Shown here piece after piece: positions 41,289-49,501 of a stretch of DNA of 49,614 nt. The DNA comes from Eubacteriales bacterium. GTDB lineage: Bacteria; Bacillota_A; Clostridia; Lachnospirales; Lachnospiraceae. Position numbers and translations under genes: made by a program. The DNA is taken from NCBI GenBank assembly GCA_030533315.1, contig JAUNJL010000012.1, forward strand, positions 1-49,614, read 5' to 3'. The notes beneath the pieces are model-generated. The model did no database searches. It had not been told where the DNA came from and was given only the letters and a program-made list of their open reading frames with translations. Position 1 is the stretch's first letter; each line of letters opens with the position of its first letter.

Positions 41289-42134
41289 TCAATATTCCTC
41301 GTAGGTTACACTTCCATCGGACCAGGTAATCTCGTAATAGCCATGGCCGCTTCCGTCACAGTCGTCATAGGCCTGACGGCTGACCTCCGTCTTTGCGGCG
41401 GGCGCTGCCTGCTGGGCTGCCGCTGCCTGCTGGGCCGCTGCCGCCGCCTGAGCTGCCGCCGCTGCCGCTGCCTGAGCCGCTGCGGCCTCCTCCTGCTTCT
41501 TCTTGATCAAGGCGTCCACAGCCGCCTTGTCCTCAGTGAGATAGCTGTGGTAGGCATAGCCCTTCAGCTCTCCGGACTCCACCTGGAACCAGCCGGGAAC
41601 AGCTCCCGTCACCGTACATTCCTCCCCCAGCTGTGCCACCTTTAAGGACTGAGATTCCTTATCCGCTTTCTCCCGGATATGAACGTTGGCAGAGGTGTAC
41701 ATGGTCAGGGCCTGATCAAAGCTGCGCTCGTCCGCCTTCTCCAGGGCCTCCTGCTCTTTTCCGCTCCCGTCCTTGTAGACAATGTACAAAAATTCATAGG
41801 AATTAATCAGAACCGGCTCCGTCCAGTCCTCCGGGTCCACGGCCTCAAAAACATGAAGCGTTCCGTTCTCCTCCTTCAGGGTCAGGTCAAAGGCCGGCTC
41901 CCCTTCCTTCTCATCCGTCTTCCTCTCCTTCAGCTCCGCATCCAGTATCCTCTGCGCCGTCTGATTCGTCACGGAGATCTCCTCATCCCCCAAAGAGATG
42001 GAAAAATCCTCCGCCGTCTCCTGGGCCTCTTCCTCCTGCCCGGCCTCGCCGGCCCATAAAACGGCCGGTGAATGTACCGCAAGAACGGCGGCCGTCAGCA
42101 GACTGAGCATCCTGGTCACATAAGCTTTTTTCAT
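41289..42134 (-). CDS. Secreted SH3-domain protein with Ala/Gln-rich linker
   Basis: A 281-residue exported protein with a signal peptide (residues 1 to about 29, ending AVLWAGEA). A region of unknown fold follows. A bacterial SH3-like domain (about 145-200) is recognisable by TSANVHIREKADKESQSLKV and GWFQVESGELKGYAYHSYL. A low-complexity linker of Ala and Gln (about 212-250) leads to a C-terminal motif (DDCDGSGHGYYEITWSDGS). SH3 domains of this type often bind the cell wall. The linker is made of near-identical GCC/GCA codons and could vary in length. The ATG overlaps the previous stop by one base (TGATG) with AAGGAGG seven bases upstream. Confidence 0.85.
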   Translation of the reverse strand: MKKAYVTRMLSLLTAAVLAVHSPAVLWAGEAGQEEEAQETAEDFSISLGDEEISVTNQTAQRILDAELKERKTDEKEGEPAFDLTLKEENGTLHVFEAVDPEDWTEPVLINSYEFLYIVYKDGSGKEQEALEKADERSFDQALTMYTSANVHIREKADKESQSLKVAQLGEECTVTGAVPGWFQVESGELKGYAYHSYLTEDKAAVDALIKKKQEEAAAAQAAAAAAAQAAAAAQQAAAAQQAAPAAKTEVSRQAYDDCDGSGHGYYEITWSDGSVTYEEY

Positions 42135-43543
42135 CACGCATCCTCCTTTATCTCGTGTCTTGAAATGATATGATATTCCTCCTGATCCCTCACCGCCACC
42201 TCCAGGGTGTTCTCCCCAGGCCTTAGACCTGCGGCGGGAAGATACAGGCAGAAGCCTCCCTCATCCGTGGTTCCGTCCTCCAGTCTGACATCCATGGGAA
42301 AAGCCTCGTAGACTCCCGCTTCGTTGATACGCAGGTAAATCCTTGTCCTCTCGTCCAGATATTCCTCCCGGATCCGCCCGGTCAGCTTCACAAGATTTCC
42401 CATGGCGGTCATGGCCACATCCAGGGCGCCGTCCCCAGCTTTCTCGATCATGCCCCTCTCGCAGACCACGGCAGGTCCCTCCATCACGGGAGGAGACTGA
42501 GCCATATCAGGAAGAAAACGCTCCGCCCTCAGGATCGCCACCCCGCTGGCAGCCATGGTATCCACGTCCCCCAGCTGGTACGGGACGCCTCTGGAAAAAT
42601 AAGCGCTTCCATAGGCGTCCGCCATGAAGGGAAGGACGGCATTCCCAAAGGAATCCCGGTACATCACAAGGCTTCCCCCCTTCACAGGATTCACCGTGTG
42701 AATCCTGGGGGCAAAATTGCTTTCCACCTCCCCCACGTAGGCAAAGGTGGGCTCCTTGGTGTAGTAGATCTCCTCCTCTAAAGTGACCATGGCCGGATAC
42801 AGCATGGTATCCAGATCCCCCTCAAAGTCCGCCCGCACCTCGTAAGGCTCCGCCTCGTAAGAATCATGCTCCTGGCCCAGGGCCGTTAAAAGCAGGTCCG
42901 CCGCCATGGCAGCTCCTTTGTTGTTCCAGTGGGAATCCCGCTTGTGGTACAATACCTCCTCCTGAGAGGAAAATACGCCGTACAGATCCACGTAGGACAC
43001 CCCCTCCTCCCAAAGGCATTCCTCCAGGCGGAGAAGATTTTTCTCCGCAGAGGCCTTCTTCCGGTAATAATAAGGCATATTCTCCTGGTAAAGAGAGTTC
43101 TTGTTCGGTGCGGCCGCAAACACAAAGGCCACACCCTTCCCCTCCAGATACTCCTGAACCATGGACAGGGTGTGGGAAATATTAAAAATACTCCGACCCG
43201 GCAAAAGGCCCGTTCCCTGGTAATCCTCCAGGGAATCCTTGTAATACAGCCAGCCATTGGTCCCCTGTATCACGCCGGATGCAGTGGACACCCCCAGCAG
43301 CCTGCCCTTCAAAACCGCATTGGCCGTCACCAGCTCCCTTCGGAACGCAAAATGATCCTGGAAATAGTCGCCGGCCATGGACATCCACTGGGTGTTGAGC
43401 CCCTCCTCCGTCCAGATGGAGGGAAACTCTGCCAGATCCCGGTTCTCCGTGGATTCCTCCGCGGGCCGGACCGCCAATCCCACCAGAGGAAACAGGCAGA
43501 TGGCGAAGAACAAAACGCAGTAAACGATCTTTCCTTTTTTCAT
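42134..43543 (-). CDS. SGNH/DHHW (AlgJ/AlgX-like) acyl-transfer protein
   Basis: A 469-residue membrane-anchored extracytoplasmic protein (N-terminal membrane segment, about residues 6-25) of the DHHW/AlgX-N family. The catalytic parts are visible: YHKRDSHWNNKGA (Asp and His) and VMYRDSFGNAV (Ser), as in AlgJ and AlgX. The N-terminal region has ENRDLAEFP and a YYKDSLEDY segment. A C-terminal 90-residue beta-rich domain follows. Such proteins accept an acyl group, usually acetate, exported by an MBOAT partner and transfer it to a surface polysaccharide. The MBOAT is the next gene upstream, 15 bases away. The acceptor polymer is unknown. Confidence 0.88.
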   Translation of the reverse strand: MKKGKIVYCVLFFAICLFPLVGLAVRPAEESTENRDLAEFPSIWTEEGLNTQWMSMAGDYFQDHFAFRRELVTANAVLKGRLLGVSTASGVIQGTNGWLYYKDSLEDYQGTGLLPGRSIFNISHTLSMVQEYLEGKGVAFVFAAAPNKNSLYQENMPYYYRKKASAEKNLLRLEECLWEEGVSYVDLYGVFSSQEEVLYHKRDSHWNNKGAAMAADLLLTALGQEHDSYEAEPYEVRADFEGDLDTMLYPAMVTLEEEIYYTKEPTFAYVGEVESNFAPRIHTVNPVKGGSLVMYRDSFGNAVLPFMADAYGSAYFSRGVPYQLGDVDTMAASGVAILRAERFLPDMAQSPPVMEGPAVVCERGMIEKAGDGALDVAMTAMGNLVKLTGRIREEYLDERTRIYLRINEAGVYEAFPMDVRLEDGTTDEGGFCLYLPAAGLRPGENTLEVAVRDQEEYHIISRHEIKEDA

Positions 43544-43558
43544 CCTCTCCTGCCCCTC

Positions 43559-44953
43559 CTAAAAACGAAAATAAATAAACGGGTTATAAGTACCCCCGGC
43601 CAGGCTGAGAATACACAGCAAAAGACCGGCCAGGCTGAGAACGGTTCCCATCTCCTGGAAGCCCTTTCGCCCCTTCAGCCTCTCCGCCGCCGGCATGGAT
43701 GCCAGGATGGCCGCCGCAAAGGTCACCAGGAATAAAGGTGTCAGCTGCTGGAGCACCAGCACCATGGAGGCCTTCGTTATGGAAAAATCCCAGAACATCC
43801 GCCTCAGCCAAAACAAGCCCTGGCCCATGGTCTCCGCCCGGAAGAACACGAACCCCACGCATACCACCAAAAGGGCGTAAAGATGCTGGAGGGCGCTCTT
43901 CACCCTTCCTCCCTTTCTCGTGATGGCAGGGACGTACTCCTCCACCATCAGGAAGGTGCCGTGATAAATTCCCCAGAACAGGAAGTTGAACGCCGCCCCG
44001 TGCCAGATCCCGGTGGCAAGAAAAACGATCATCTTGTTGAGAACGGTCCTCCCCTTCCCCCTTCGGTTCCCTCCTAAGGGGATGTACAGGTATTCCCGAA
44101 ACCAGCCGGACAGGGAAATGTGCCACCTTCTCCAAAATTCCTTGATGCTGCTGGATATGTACGGGTAATGAAAGTTCTCCTTGAAGTGAAAGCCGAACAT
44201 CCAGCCCAGGCCGATGGCCATATCGCTGTAGCCGGAAAAATCAAAGTATATCTGGAGCATGTAGGAGACCGCTCCCACCCAGGCCCCCAAAACGTTGATC
44301 TGCTCCGGAGCAGCCCCGAACAGATTGTCCGCCGCAAGCCCCATGACGTTGGCGATGAGCACCTTTTTGCACAGGCCGGCAATAAACCTGCGGATACCAA
44401 GAGCGCACCCATCCAAGGTCTGCTTCCTTGTGTCGATCTCCACCTCAATATCGTGATACTTGACAATGGGGCCGGCGATGAGCTGCGGAAAAAAGGAAAT
44501 ATACAAAAGTACCTTCCCAAAGCTTTTCTGAGCCCTGGTCACGCCCCGGTAAACGTCGATCACGTAGGACATGGCCTGAAATGTAAAAAAAGAGATCCCG
44601 ATCGGCATCCGAATATCCGGGATGGGGATCTTTGTTCCCACGGCCCCGTTGATACTTTGGATGAGAAACCCTGTGTATTTGAACCAGATCAGGACCGCCA
44701 GGTTGGCCGCCACGGCCGCGGCGACCCACATCCGCCTCTTCCCGCTGTACTTTTCCAGAAGGAGCGCACAAAGATAATTCAGGAAGGAGGAGGCCAGGAG
44801 CATTCCCACGTAGATGGGTTCACCGTAGGCATAAAAAAACAGGCTGGCGATCACCAGCAGGATGTTTTTGGCCCGCATCCCCGGAAGAAGGAGATGCAGA
44901 CCAAAGACAACGGGCAAAAAAACACACAGGAACACCATTGAACTGAAAACCAT
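43559..44953 (-). CDS. MBOAT family O-acyltransferase (AlgI/DltB-like)
   Basis: A 464-residue polytopic membrane protein with about eleven membrane segments of the MBOAT family. The catalytic histidine lies in ATGIWHGAAFNF (near residue 325). The funnel segment SSSIKEFWRRWHISLSGWFREYLYIPLGGNR is a hallmark of AlgI and PatA types. It probably passes acetyl groups across the membrane to the SGNH/DHHW protein encoded next. DltB, which D-alanylates teichoic acid, is a more remote alternative; no dltACD genes are nearby. GGAG lies nine bases before the ATG, inside the end of the transglutaminase gene. Confidence 0.93.
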   Translation of the reverse strand: MVFSSMVFLCVFLPVVFGLHLLLPGMRAKNILLVIASLFFYAYGEPIYVGMLLASSFLNYLCALLLEKYSGKRRMWVAAAVAANLAVLIWFKYTGFLIQSINGAVGTKIPIPDIRMPIGISFFTFQAMSYVIDVYRGVTRAQKSFGKVLLYISFFPQLIAGPIVKYHDIEVEIDTRKQTLDGCALGIRRFIAGLCKKVLIANVMGLAADNLFGAAPEQINVLGAWVGAVSYMLQIYFDFSGYSDMAIGLGWMFGFHFKENFHYPYISSSIKEFWRRWHISLSGWFREYLYIPLGGNRRGKGRTVLNKMIVFLATGIWHGAAFNFLFWGIYHGTFLMVEEYVPAITRKGGRVKSALQHLYALLVVCVGFVFFRAETMGQGLFWLRRMFWDFSITKASMVLVLQQLTPLFLVTFAAAILASMPAAERLKGRKGFQEMGTVLSLAGLLLCILSLAGGTYNPFIYFRF

Positions 44954-44956
44954 CGA

Positions 44957-45544
44957 TCAAATCTCCACGTTTATGTATTTTGCCGTTTTGTAACGATAGA
45001 TCTTTTTCATGGATGAGCGCTTCTGCTGATACCATTTTCCCTCTCTCTGCTTGGAGAACTGATCCGCATTGGCGTCAAAGGTGTACCATGTCCTGCCGAT
45101 CTTGATCTCCACCCAGGCGTGAGGCTGCCAGCTGCTCCCAAAGGCCTTTGCCTGTCCATAGCCGATACGCACCGGATAATCCGTGGCTTTCTTCGCAAGG
45201 AAGGCCAGGGCTGCCGCGTAGTGGTAGCAGCTTCCCCTTTTGCTCTTCAAAAGCTTTTTCGCAAAATCCGTCTCCCAGTTCTTCTGGGTGTCCGGCTTAA
45301 AGCCCAAAGGCGCCCTCTCGTACCTGCATTTCTTCACATAAGAAAAAACCTTCTTCAAGGCCTTCTCCTTCGGTGTGGAGGAGGTGATCCTGCGGCCCTT
45401 GAGCACCTTGTTCACGGATGTGGTAAGAGCCTTGTCCGCCTTCCCCGTCGCTGCCGCCTGCACCGGCAGGGCTCCCAGTACCAAACCCAGGATCAGCAGG
45501 CAAACCGCCGCCCTTTTCAGCATGATTTTCTTTTTCATCTTCAT
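44957..45544 (-). CDS. Small secreted transglutaminase-like protein
   Basis: A 195-residue protein with a strong signal peptide (residues 1 to about 31: MKMKKKIMLKRAAVCLLILG to PVQAAA). The papain-like transglutaminase core has Cys in KRGSCYHYAAALAFLA (near residue 110), His in QPHAWVEIKI (near 140) and Asp in FDANADQ (near 153). It may be a hydrolase or cross-linker acting on surface peptides; the substrate is unknown. AAGGAG lies upstream of the ATG. It is the first gene of the surface operon, with promoter 45674-45702 and a leader hairpin. Confidence 0.88.
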   Translation of the reverse strand: MKMKKKIMLKRAAVCLLILGLVLGALPVQAAATGKADKALTTSVNKVLKGRRITSSTPKEKALKKVFSYVKKCRYERAPLGFKPDTQKNWETDFAKKLLKSKRGSCYHYAAALAFLAKKATDYPVRIGYGQAKAFGSSWQPHAWVEIKIGRTWYTFDANADQFSKQREGKWYQQKRSSMKKIYRYKTAKYINVEI

Positions 45545-45634
45545 TTTCCTCTCCTTTCATGGCACGCACCGTGCCGGTCATGAACGGATTCAGAAGCCTC
45601 TGCATCCAGCTCCCTCCTCCCTACTGTTCATTGC

Positions 45635-45656
45635 CCTTCCCAGTTACCTGGGAAGG
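45635..45656 (-). promoter_or_regulatory. Leader hairpin of the surface operon
   Basis: CCTTCCCAG and CTGGGAAGG form a perfect 9-bp stem closed by a GTAA tetraloop (mRNA strand), starting about 13 bases after the predicted transcription start. No T-run follows, so it is more likely a 5' stabiliser or a protein-binding site than a terminator. Confidence 0.5.
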
Positions 45657-45673
45657 CAAAAAATGTCAATTGC

Positions 45674-45702
45674 ATTATAGCACAGTTTATACTCCCGTGC
45701 AA
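45674..45702 (-). promoter_or_regulatory. SigA-type promoter of the surface operon
   Basis: On the minus strand TTGCAC (45697-45702) and a perfect TATAAT (45674-45679) are separated by 17 bases. The predicted leader is about 125 bases. Confidence 0.75.
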
Positions 45703-45854
45703 TAAGCATCAGCCCGCCTCCCCGGCATATGGACGGGCCCATACGGTTTTCGGCGAAGTATGGAAAAAAACATCATATTCTATTTTCAACTGTATATTTT
45801 TTTAAAAAGAGGGAAATACTGCTCTTAAATTTTCATAATAAAGGAGGCTTTTCC

Positions 45855-46031
45855 ATGGGCTTACTGTTAAGTATTCTCCTGATCTTTTTTCTTCTCCAGA
45901 CCATTGTCCTGTTTTGCTGTGCGGCTGCTGGAAACGATCCCCTGTCCCAGTCCATTTCTGATGAGGAGCAGATCGCGTTTCTGGAGGCATGGAGGAAAAA
46001 GCATCCTCTGAAGAAGGATGGGAATGGCTGA
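45855..46031 (+). CDS. Small single-span membrane protein (58 residues)
   Basis: A 58-residue protein starting at the ATG 45855, with AAGGAGG eight bases upstream. Residues 2-24 form one membrane segment (LLLSILLIFFLLQTIVLFCC) with two cysteines at its inner end. The rest is a short charged tail (SDEEQIAFLEAWRKKHPLKK). The longer frame upstream has no ribosome site. The function is unknown. It is transcribed alone on the plus strand between the surface operon and spoIVA and is followed by a 16-bp perfect hairpin. Confidence 0.7.
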   Translation: MGLLLSILLIFFLLQTIVLFCCAAAGNDPLSQSISDEEQIAFLEAWRKKHPLKKDGNG

Positions 46032-46079
46032 CCCCATGCCAGGATCCCCAGAGACCGCAGCTTTTCCACAAAGCATCAA

Positions 46080-46119
46080 GGGCGCAGGCAGGCTGTCACA
46101 TGGCAGCCTGCCTGCGCCC
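46080..46119. terminator. 16-bp perfect hairpin between convergent genes
   Basis: The arms at 46080-46095 and 46104-46119 are perfect complements (GGGCGCAGGCAGGCTG on the left) with an 8-base loop. It lies 48 bases after the small gene and 30 bases after spoIVA. T-runs are poor on both sides, so it may stabilise 3' ends as much as terminate. Confidence 0.6.
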
Positions 46120-46149
46120 CTGTGTGAAAAGGGAGCTCTCCCGATATCT

Positions 46150-47619
46150 TTAAATGATGATGCACACCAGTCCTCCCTTGCTGTCGTTGACAATCTTCTG
46201 CATGGTGTCCTGAAGCTTCTCCTGGCTTTCCTGGGTGATGGCCGCAGCCTTCCCTTGGATGCCCTCCTGGACCAGCTGCCGCAGGGTCTTTCCAAATATA
46301 TTGGTCTCCCAGATGCCCTCCCCCCGGCTTTCGCTCTCCCCGATGTAGGTGATCAGATCCTTTGCCTGCTCCTCCGTCCCCACGATGGGGGCGATCTCCG
46401 TCACGATGTTTGCCCGGATCATGTGGATGGAAGGACTCTTGGATTTGATCTTCACGCCAAACTTGTTCCCCTGACGGATCACCGCCGGCTCCTCCAGGGA
46501 GATCTCTGAAAGCTCTGGAAGCACCACCCCGTATCCGCACTCCCGCACGGAGGTCAAAGCCGAGGCGGCCTTTTCATACTCCTCCTTCATGGCGGACAAT
46601 TCCTTCATGGTATGGATCAGCTGGTACTCGCTCTCAATGAGAACGCCGCTCAGCTCACTGAGCATGGAATAATAGCAGGCCTCCGTAAGGCGTACCTGGA
46701 CGCTGGCCACCCCGTCGGAAAGCCTTACATCCTCCAGCAGGGTGTCCTGGATCTCCTCCCCCTCCAGGCGCACCCCCTCCCTGGTCACGTCCCGGATGTG
46801 GGAAAGCCCCTTCATCCTCTCCCGGATCTGTGCAATCAGCCGGCTCTTCACCGGATGGGTGACGGGAAGGAGCTCCGCCCATCGGGGAATGAAGAAGCGG
46901 ATCTCACTGACCGGGAACTCATAGAGGATCTCCTCCAGAATCCTTGTGACGTCCTCCTTCTTCAGCTGCTCACAGCTGACCGTCAGCACCGTCACCTGAT
47001 AGCTTTCCTGAAGCTGAAGGGCCAGCTTCCTAGTCTCCTCGTGGTACGGCGTCCTGGAATTTAAGATCACCAGGAAGGGCTTTCCCTGCTTTTTCAAGGC
47101 GGCGATGGTCTCCTCCTCCGCCTTCACGAAGTTTTCCCTGGGGATTTCCCCAAAGCTTCCGTCGGTGGTAACAACAAGGCCGATGGTGGAATGCTCCTGG
47201 ATCACCTTTGTGGTGCCGATCATGGCCGCCTGATGAAAGGGAATGGGCTTTTCGGTCCAGGGCGTTTTTACCATCCGCTCCCTTCCCTCCTCCATATGAC
47301 CGCCTGCGTCCTTTACCAGAAATCCCACGCAGTCGATGAGGCGCACCCGCACCCTTTGATCCTCCCCCAGCTTGACGGTCACCGCCTCCCTGGGGATAAA
47401 CTTCGGCTCCACCGTGGTGATCAGCTTACCCATTCCACTTAAGGGAAGCTGATCCTGCACCTCCTTCGCCAGGCCTTCCTCCATGGACGGAAGGGCCATC
47501 AGCTCCATAAATCTGCGGATAAAGGTGGATTTTCCTGTCCGCACCGGCCCTACCACCCCTATGTATATATCTCCTCCGGTCCGTGCCTGGATGTCCCGGT
47601 ATACCTGAAAATTCTCCAT
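46150..47619 (-). CDS. spoIVA: Stage IV sporulation protein A
   Basis: A 489-residue SpoIVA, the coat morphogenetic ATPase that forms the basement layer around the forespore. The N-terminal ATPase domain has Walker A GPVRTGKST (near residue 24) and the conserved LIDCVGFLVKDAGGHMEEG. The middle region and the C-terminal GGLVCIII localisation end are as in Bacillus. The ATG at 47619 has GGGGGG upstream and gives the normal length (492 in B. subtilis). A SigE-like promoter pair lies at 47719-47747. Its presence with gerW shows the organism can sporulate or recently could. Confidence 0.97.
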   Translation of the reverse strand: MENFQVYRDIQARTGGDIYIGVVGPVRTGKSTFIRRFMELMALPSMEEGLAKEVQDQLPLSGMGKLITTVEPKFIPREAVTVKLGEDQRVRVRLIDCVGFLVKDAGGHMEEGRERMVKTPWTEKPIPFHQAAMIGTTKVIQEHSTIGLVVTTDGSFGEIPRENFVKAEEETIAALKKQGKPFLVILNSRTPYHEETRKLALQLQESYQVTVLTVSCEQLKKEDVTRILEEILYEFPVSEIRFFIPRWAELLPVTHPVKSRLIAQIRERMKGLSHIRDVTREGVRLEGEEIQDTLLEDVRLSDGVASVQVRLTEACYYSMLSELSGVLIESEYQLIHTMKELSAMKEEYEKAASALTSVRECGYGVVLPELSEISLEEPAVIRQGNKFGVKIKSKSPSIHMIRANIVTEIAPIVGTEEQAKDLITYIGESESRGEGIWETNIFGKTLRQLVQEGIQGKAAAITQESQEKLQDTMQKIVNDSKGGLVCIII

Positions 47620-47718
47620 AAAAAAGCCCCCCTGCACAAATATCACACAATCCCACCAGGTCAGGAGCAAAAGGCGCCTTGCCCCTTCGGCCCCTGCATG
47701 GATCCCATGTATTGTTAT

Positions 47719-47747
47719 ATATTATGCCGGAGAGCTTTCCCATATGC
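47719..47747 (-). promoter_or_regulatory. SigE-like promoter upstream of spoIVA
   Basis: On the minus strand GCATATG (47741-47747) and CATAATAT (47719-47726) are spaced by 14 bases, resembling mother-cell SigE promoters (-10 CATACANT). SigE transcribes spoIVA in Bacillus. It is motif-based only. Confidence 0.4.
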
Positions 47748-47760
47748 GGTTTTCTTTCTT

Positions 47761-48609
47761 CTAAGCCTTTCTCATGGCGGCCTCTACCACATGGCCCACC
47801 AGGACGGAGGTGGTCACGCTTCCCACGCCGCCCGGTACGGGAGTGATGGCCTCCACCACAGGCTCCACGGCCGGGTAATCCACGTCCCCGCAGAGCTTCC
47901 CTTCCTCATTTACGTTGATGCCCACATCAATGACGATCTGGCCCTCTTTTACGTATTCCTCACCGATCACTCCTGCCCGTCCGGCGGCGACGATGATAAT
48001 GTCCGCCTCCCTTGCCGCGGAGGGCATGTCCACGGTTCTGGTGTGGCAGACGGTAACGGTGGCGTTTTTCTTGATGAGCATCATGGCCGCAGGCTTTCCT
48101 ACCACCAGGCTCCTGCCGATGACAACGGCCTTCTTGCCGGTGCAGTCAATGCCGTAATGATCCAGGATCTCCATGCAGGCCTGGGGGGTACAGGGAGGAA
48201 ACCCAATCTTCTTCCCGGTAAACACCCCGGACATGGAAAGGTCCGTCATACAGTCCACGTCCTTCTCGGGAGCCAGGGCGTTCTCGATCACCGCCTGGTC
48301 CAGATGCTTCGGAAGCGGGCGGAACAAGAGCACGCCGTGGATGGAATCGTCCTCATTTACCTCCTGGATCACCTTCAGAAGCTCCTCCTGAGAAACGTCC
48401 TCCGGGAGAAGGATCTTCCCACAGGCCACCCCAAGGGTCTCACAGCGCTTGGTCGCACCCCTCTCGTAAGAGATATCGCTGGGATTTTCCCCCACCCGGA
48501 TGATGCACAGCTTGGGATCGATCCCCTTTTCCTGAAGCTTTGCCACGTCAGCCTTGATACGCTCGTTGAGAGCGGCGGTTACTTCTTTGCCTAATAACTG
48601 TTTTGCCAT
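47761..48609 (-). CDS. folD: Methylene-THF dehydrogenase (FolD family, cyclohydrolase residues lost)
   Basis: A 282-residue FolD-family enzyme that oxidises methylene-tetrahydrofolate to methenyl-tetrahydrofolate. Folate and Rossmann parts are present: GFPPCTPQACMEIL, VIGRSLVVGKPAA and the C-terminal PVPGGVGSVTTSVLV. In the usual YVXXK motif the sequence is YERGA: the catalytic lysine (K54 in E. coli, K56 in human) is Ala52. The usual glutamine in VQLPLP is Phe96 (LFRPLP). The aspartate pair in KDVD remains. Loss of the lysine and glutamine is known to abolish cyclohydrolase but spare dehydrogenase activity, so this is probably monofunctional. fchA lies just upstream. GGAGG is nine bases before the ATG. 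Confidence 0.93.
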   Translation of the reverse strand: MAKQLLGKEVTAALNERIKADVAKLQEKGIDPKLCIIRVGENPSDISYERGATKRCETLGVACGKILLPEDVSQEELLKVIQEVNEDDSIHGVLLFRPLPKHLDQAVIENALAPEKDVDCMTDLSMSGVFTGKKIGFPPCTPQACMEILDHYGIDCTGKKAVVIGRSLVVGKPAAMMLIKKNATVTVCHTRTVDMPSAAREADIIIVAAGRAGVIGEEYVKEGQIVIDVGINVNEEGKLCGDVDYPAVEPVVEAITPVPGGVGSVTTSVLVGHVVEAAMRKA

Positions 48610-48773
48610 TTCTATGATCCTCCAACGCCGCAGCAGATACGGCGGATTTTTTATGATGTGCGGATATCACGGGACAGCCCAGCTCAGCGCGGACGCCAGG
48701 GCTGCGATCCCTTCACAAGGCCCGGCTCCCCCTTGGGAGCAGCCTTTCCTTACAGCGGGCAAAAGCCCTGGGA

Positions 48774-49403
48774 TCACCTCAGTCTTCCCAGTACGCTGTC
48801 AAAGGTTTCGTCCGCCAGCTTCGTATACTTCTCCAGCATGTCGTCCGCCTTTTTGTTCAGCTCCATGGCATATTCCCTGTCCGCCATGGATTTCGTGTTG
48901 ATGTACACGTTCAGGCTGGCCCCCTTCAATGCGGCCTTGCAAAAGGCTGCGGCCACACCGGCGTCGCTGATGGCAAGGACAGAGCCCTTGGCCGCAAACT
49001 CCTTGATCAGCTCCAGAGCCTCACAGCATTTTTCCATGATCTCCATGGGAACGGAGCAGGCGTCCTTCAAAACGATGGCCATGACCCTCGCCTTCTCCGC
49101 CTTCTCCTCCTCCGTCTCCTTAGGCATACCATAGGCCTTGGAAAGAGGCTCGAACACCTGGGCGTCCCTCTCGATGAGACGGAGGAAATCCTTCTGGAGC
49201 TGATCGCATTTTCCCTTCAGCTCCCACATCTCCTCTTCCACCGCCGCATATTTTTTCTTGCCCACGGTCAGGCTCCCCACCATGTTTCCCAAAGCGGTGC
49301 CTACGGCTCCCACCAGGGCGGAAGCTCCTCCTCCCCCGGGAACCGGAGCCTTGGAAGCCAGGACCTCAACAAACTCGGTACAGGTACTTGTAGAAAAACC
49401 CAT
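48774..49403 (-). CDS. fchA: Methenyl-THF cyclohydrolase (FchA, cyclodeaminase-like)
   Basis: A 209-residue protein of the formiminotransferase-cyclodeaminase C-domain family, used in acetogenic and purinolytic clostridia as methenyl-tetrahydrofolate cyclohydrolase. The N-terminal SKAPVPGGGGASALVGAVGTALGNMVGSLT is the folate-binding signature. The ATG at 49403 is nine bases after AAGGAG; an ATG two codons earlier is only three bases away. It lies between fhs and folD, and complements the loss of cyclohydrolase residues in FolD. Confidence 0.93.
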   Translation of the reverse strand: MGFSTSTCTEFVEVLASKAPVPGGGGASALVGAVGTALGNMVGSLTVGKKKYAAVEEEMWELKGKCDQLQKDFLRLIERDAQVFEPLSKAYGMPKETEEEKAEKARVMAIVLKDACSVPMEIMEKCCEALELIKEFAAKGSVLAISDAGVAAAFCKAALKGASLNVYINTKSMADREYAMELNKKADDMLEKYTKLADETFDSVLGRLR

Positions 49404-49457
49404 TGTCATTTACTCCTTTATCCACCATATTGACGGCTTTTTGCCGTCCCTTTTTCA

Positions 49458-49489
49458 GCCATCCCGGCCAAAAAAGAGGCCGGGATGGC
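49458..49489 (-). terminator. Strong hairpin between fhs and fchA
   Basis: GCCATCCCGGCC (49458-49469) and GGCCGGGATGGC (49478-49489) form a perfect 12-bp stem. No T-run follows on the minus strand, so partial read-through to fchA-folD or mRNA processing is more likely than full termination. Confidence 0.5.
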
Positions 49490-49501
49490 AAGCCTTTCTT
49501 C

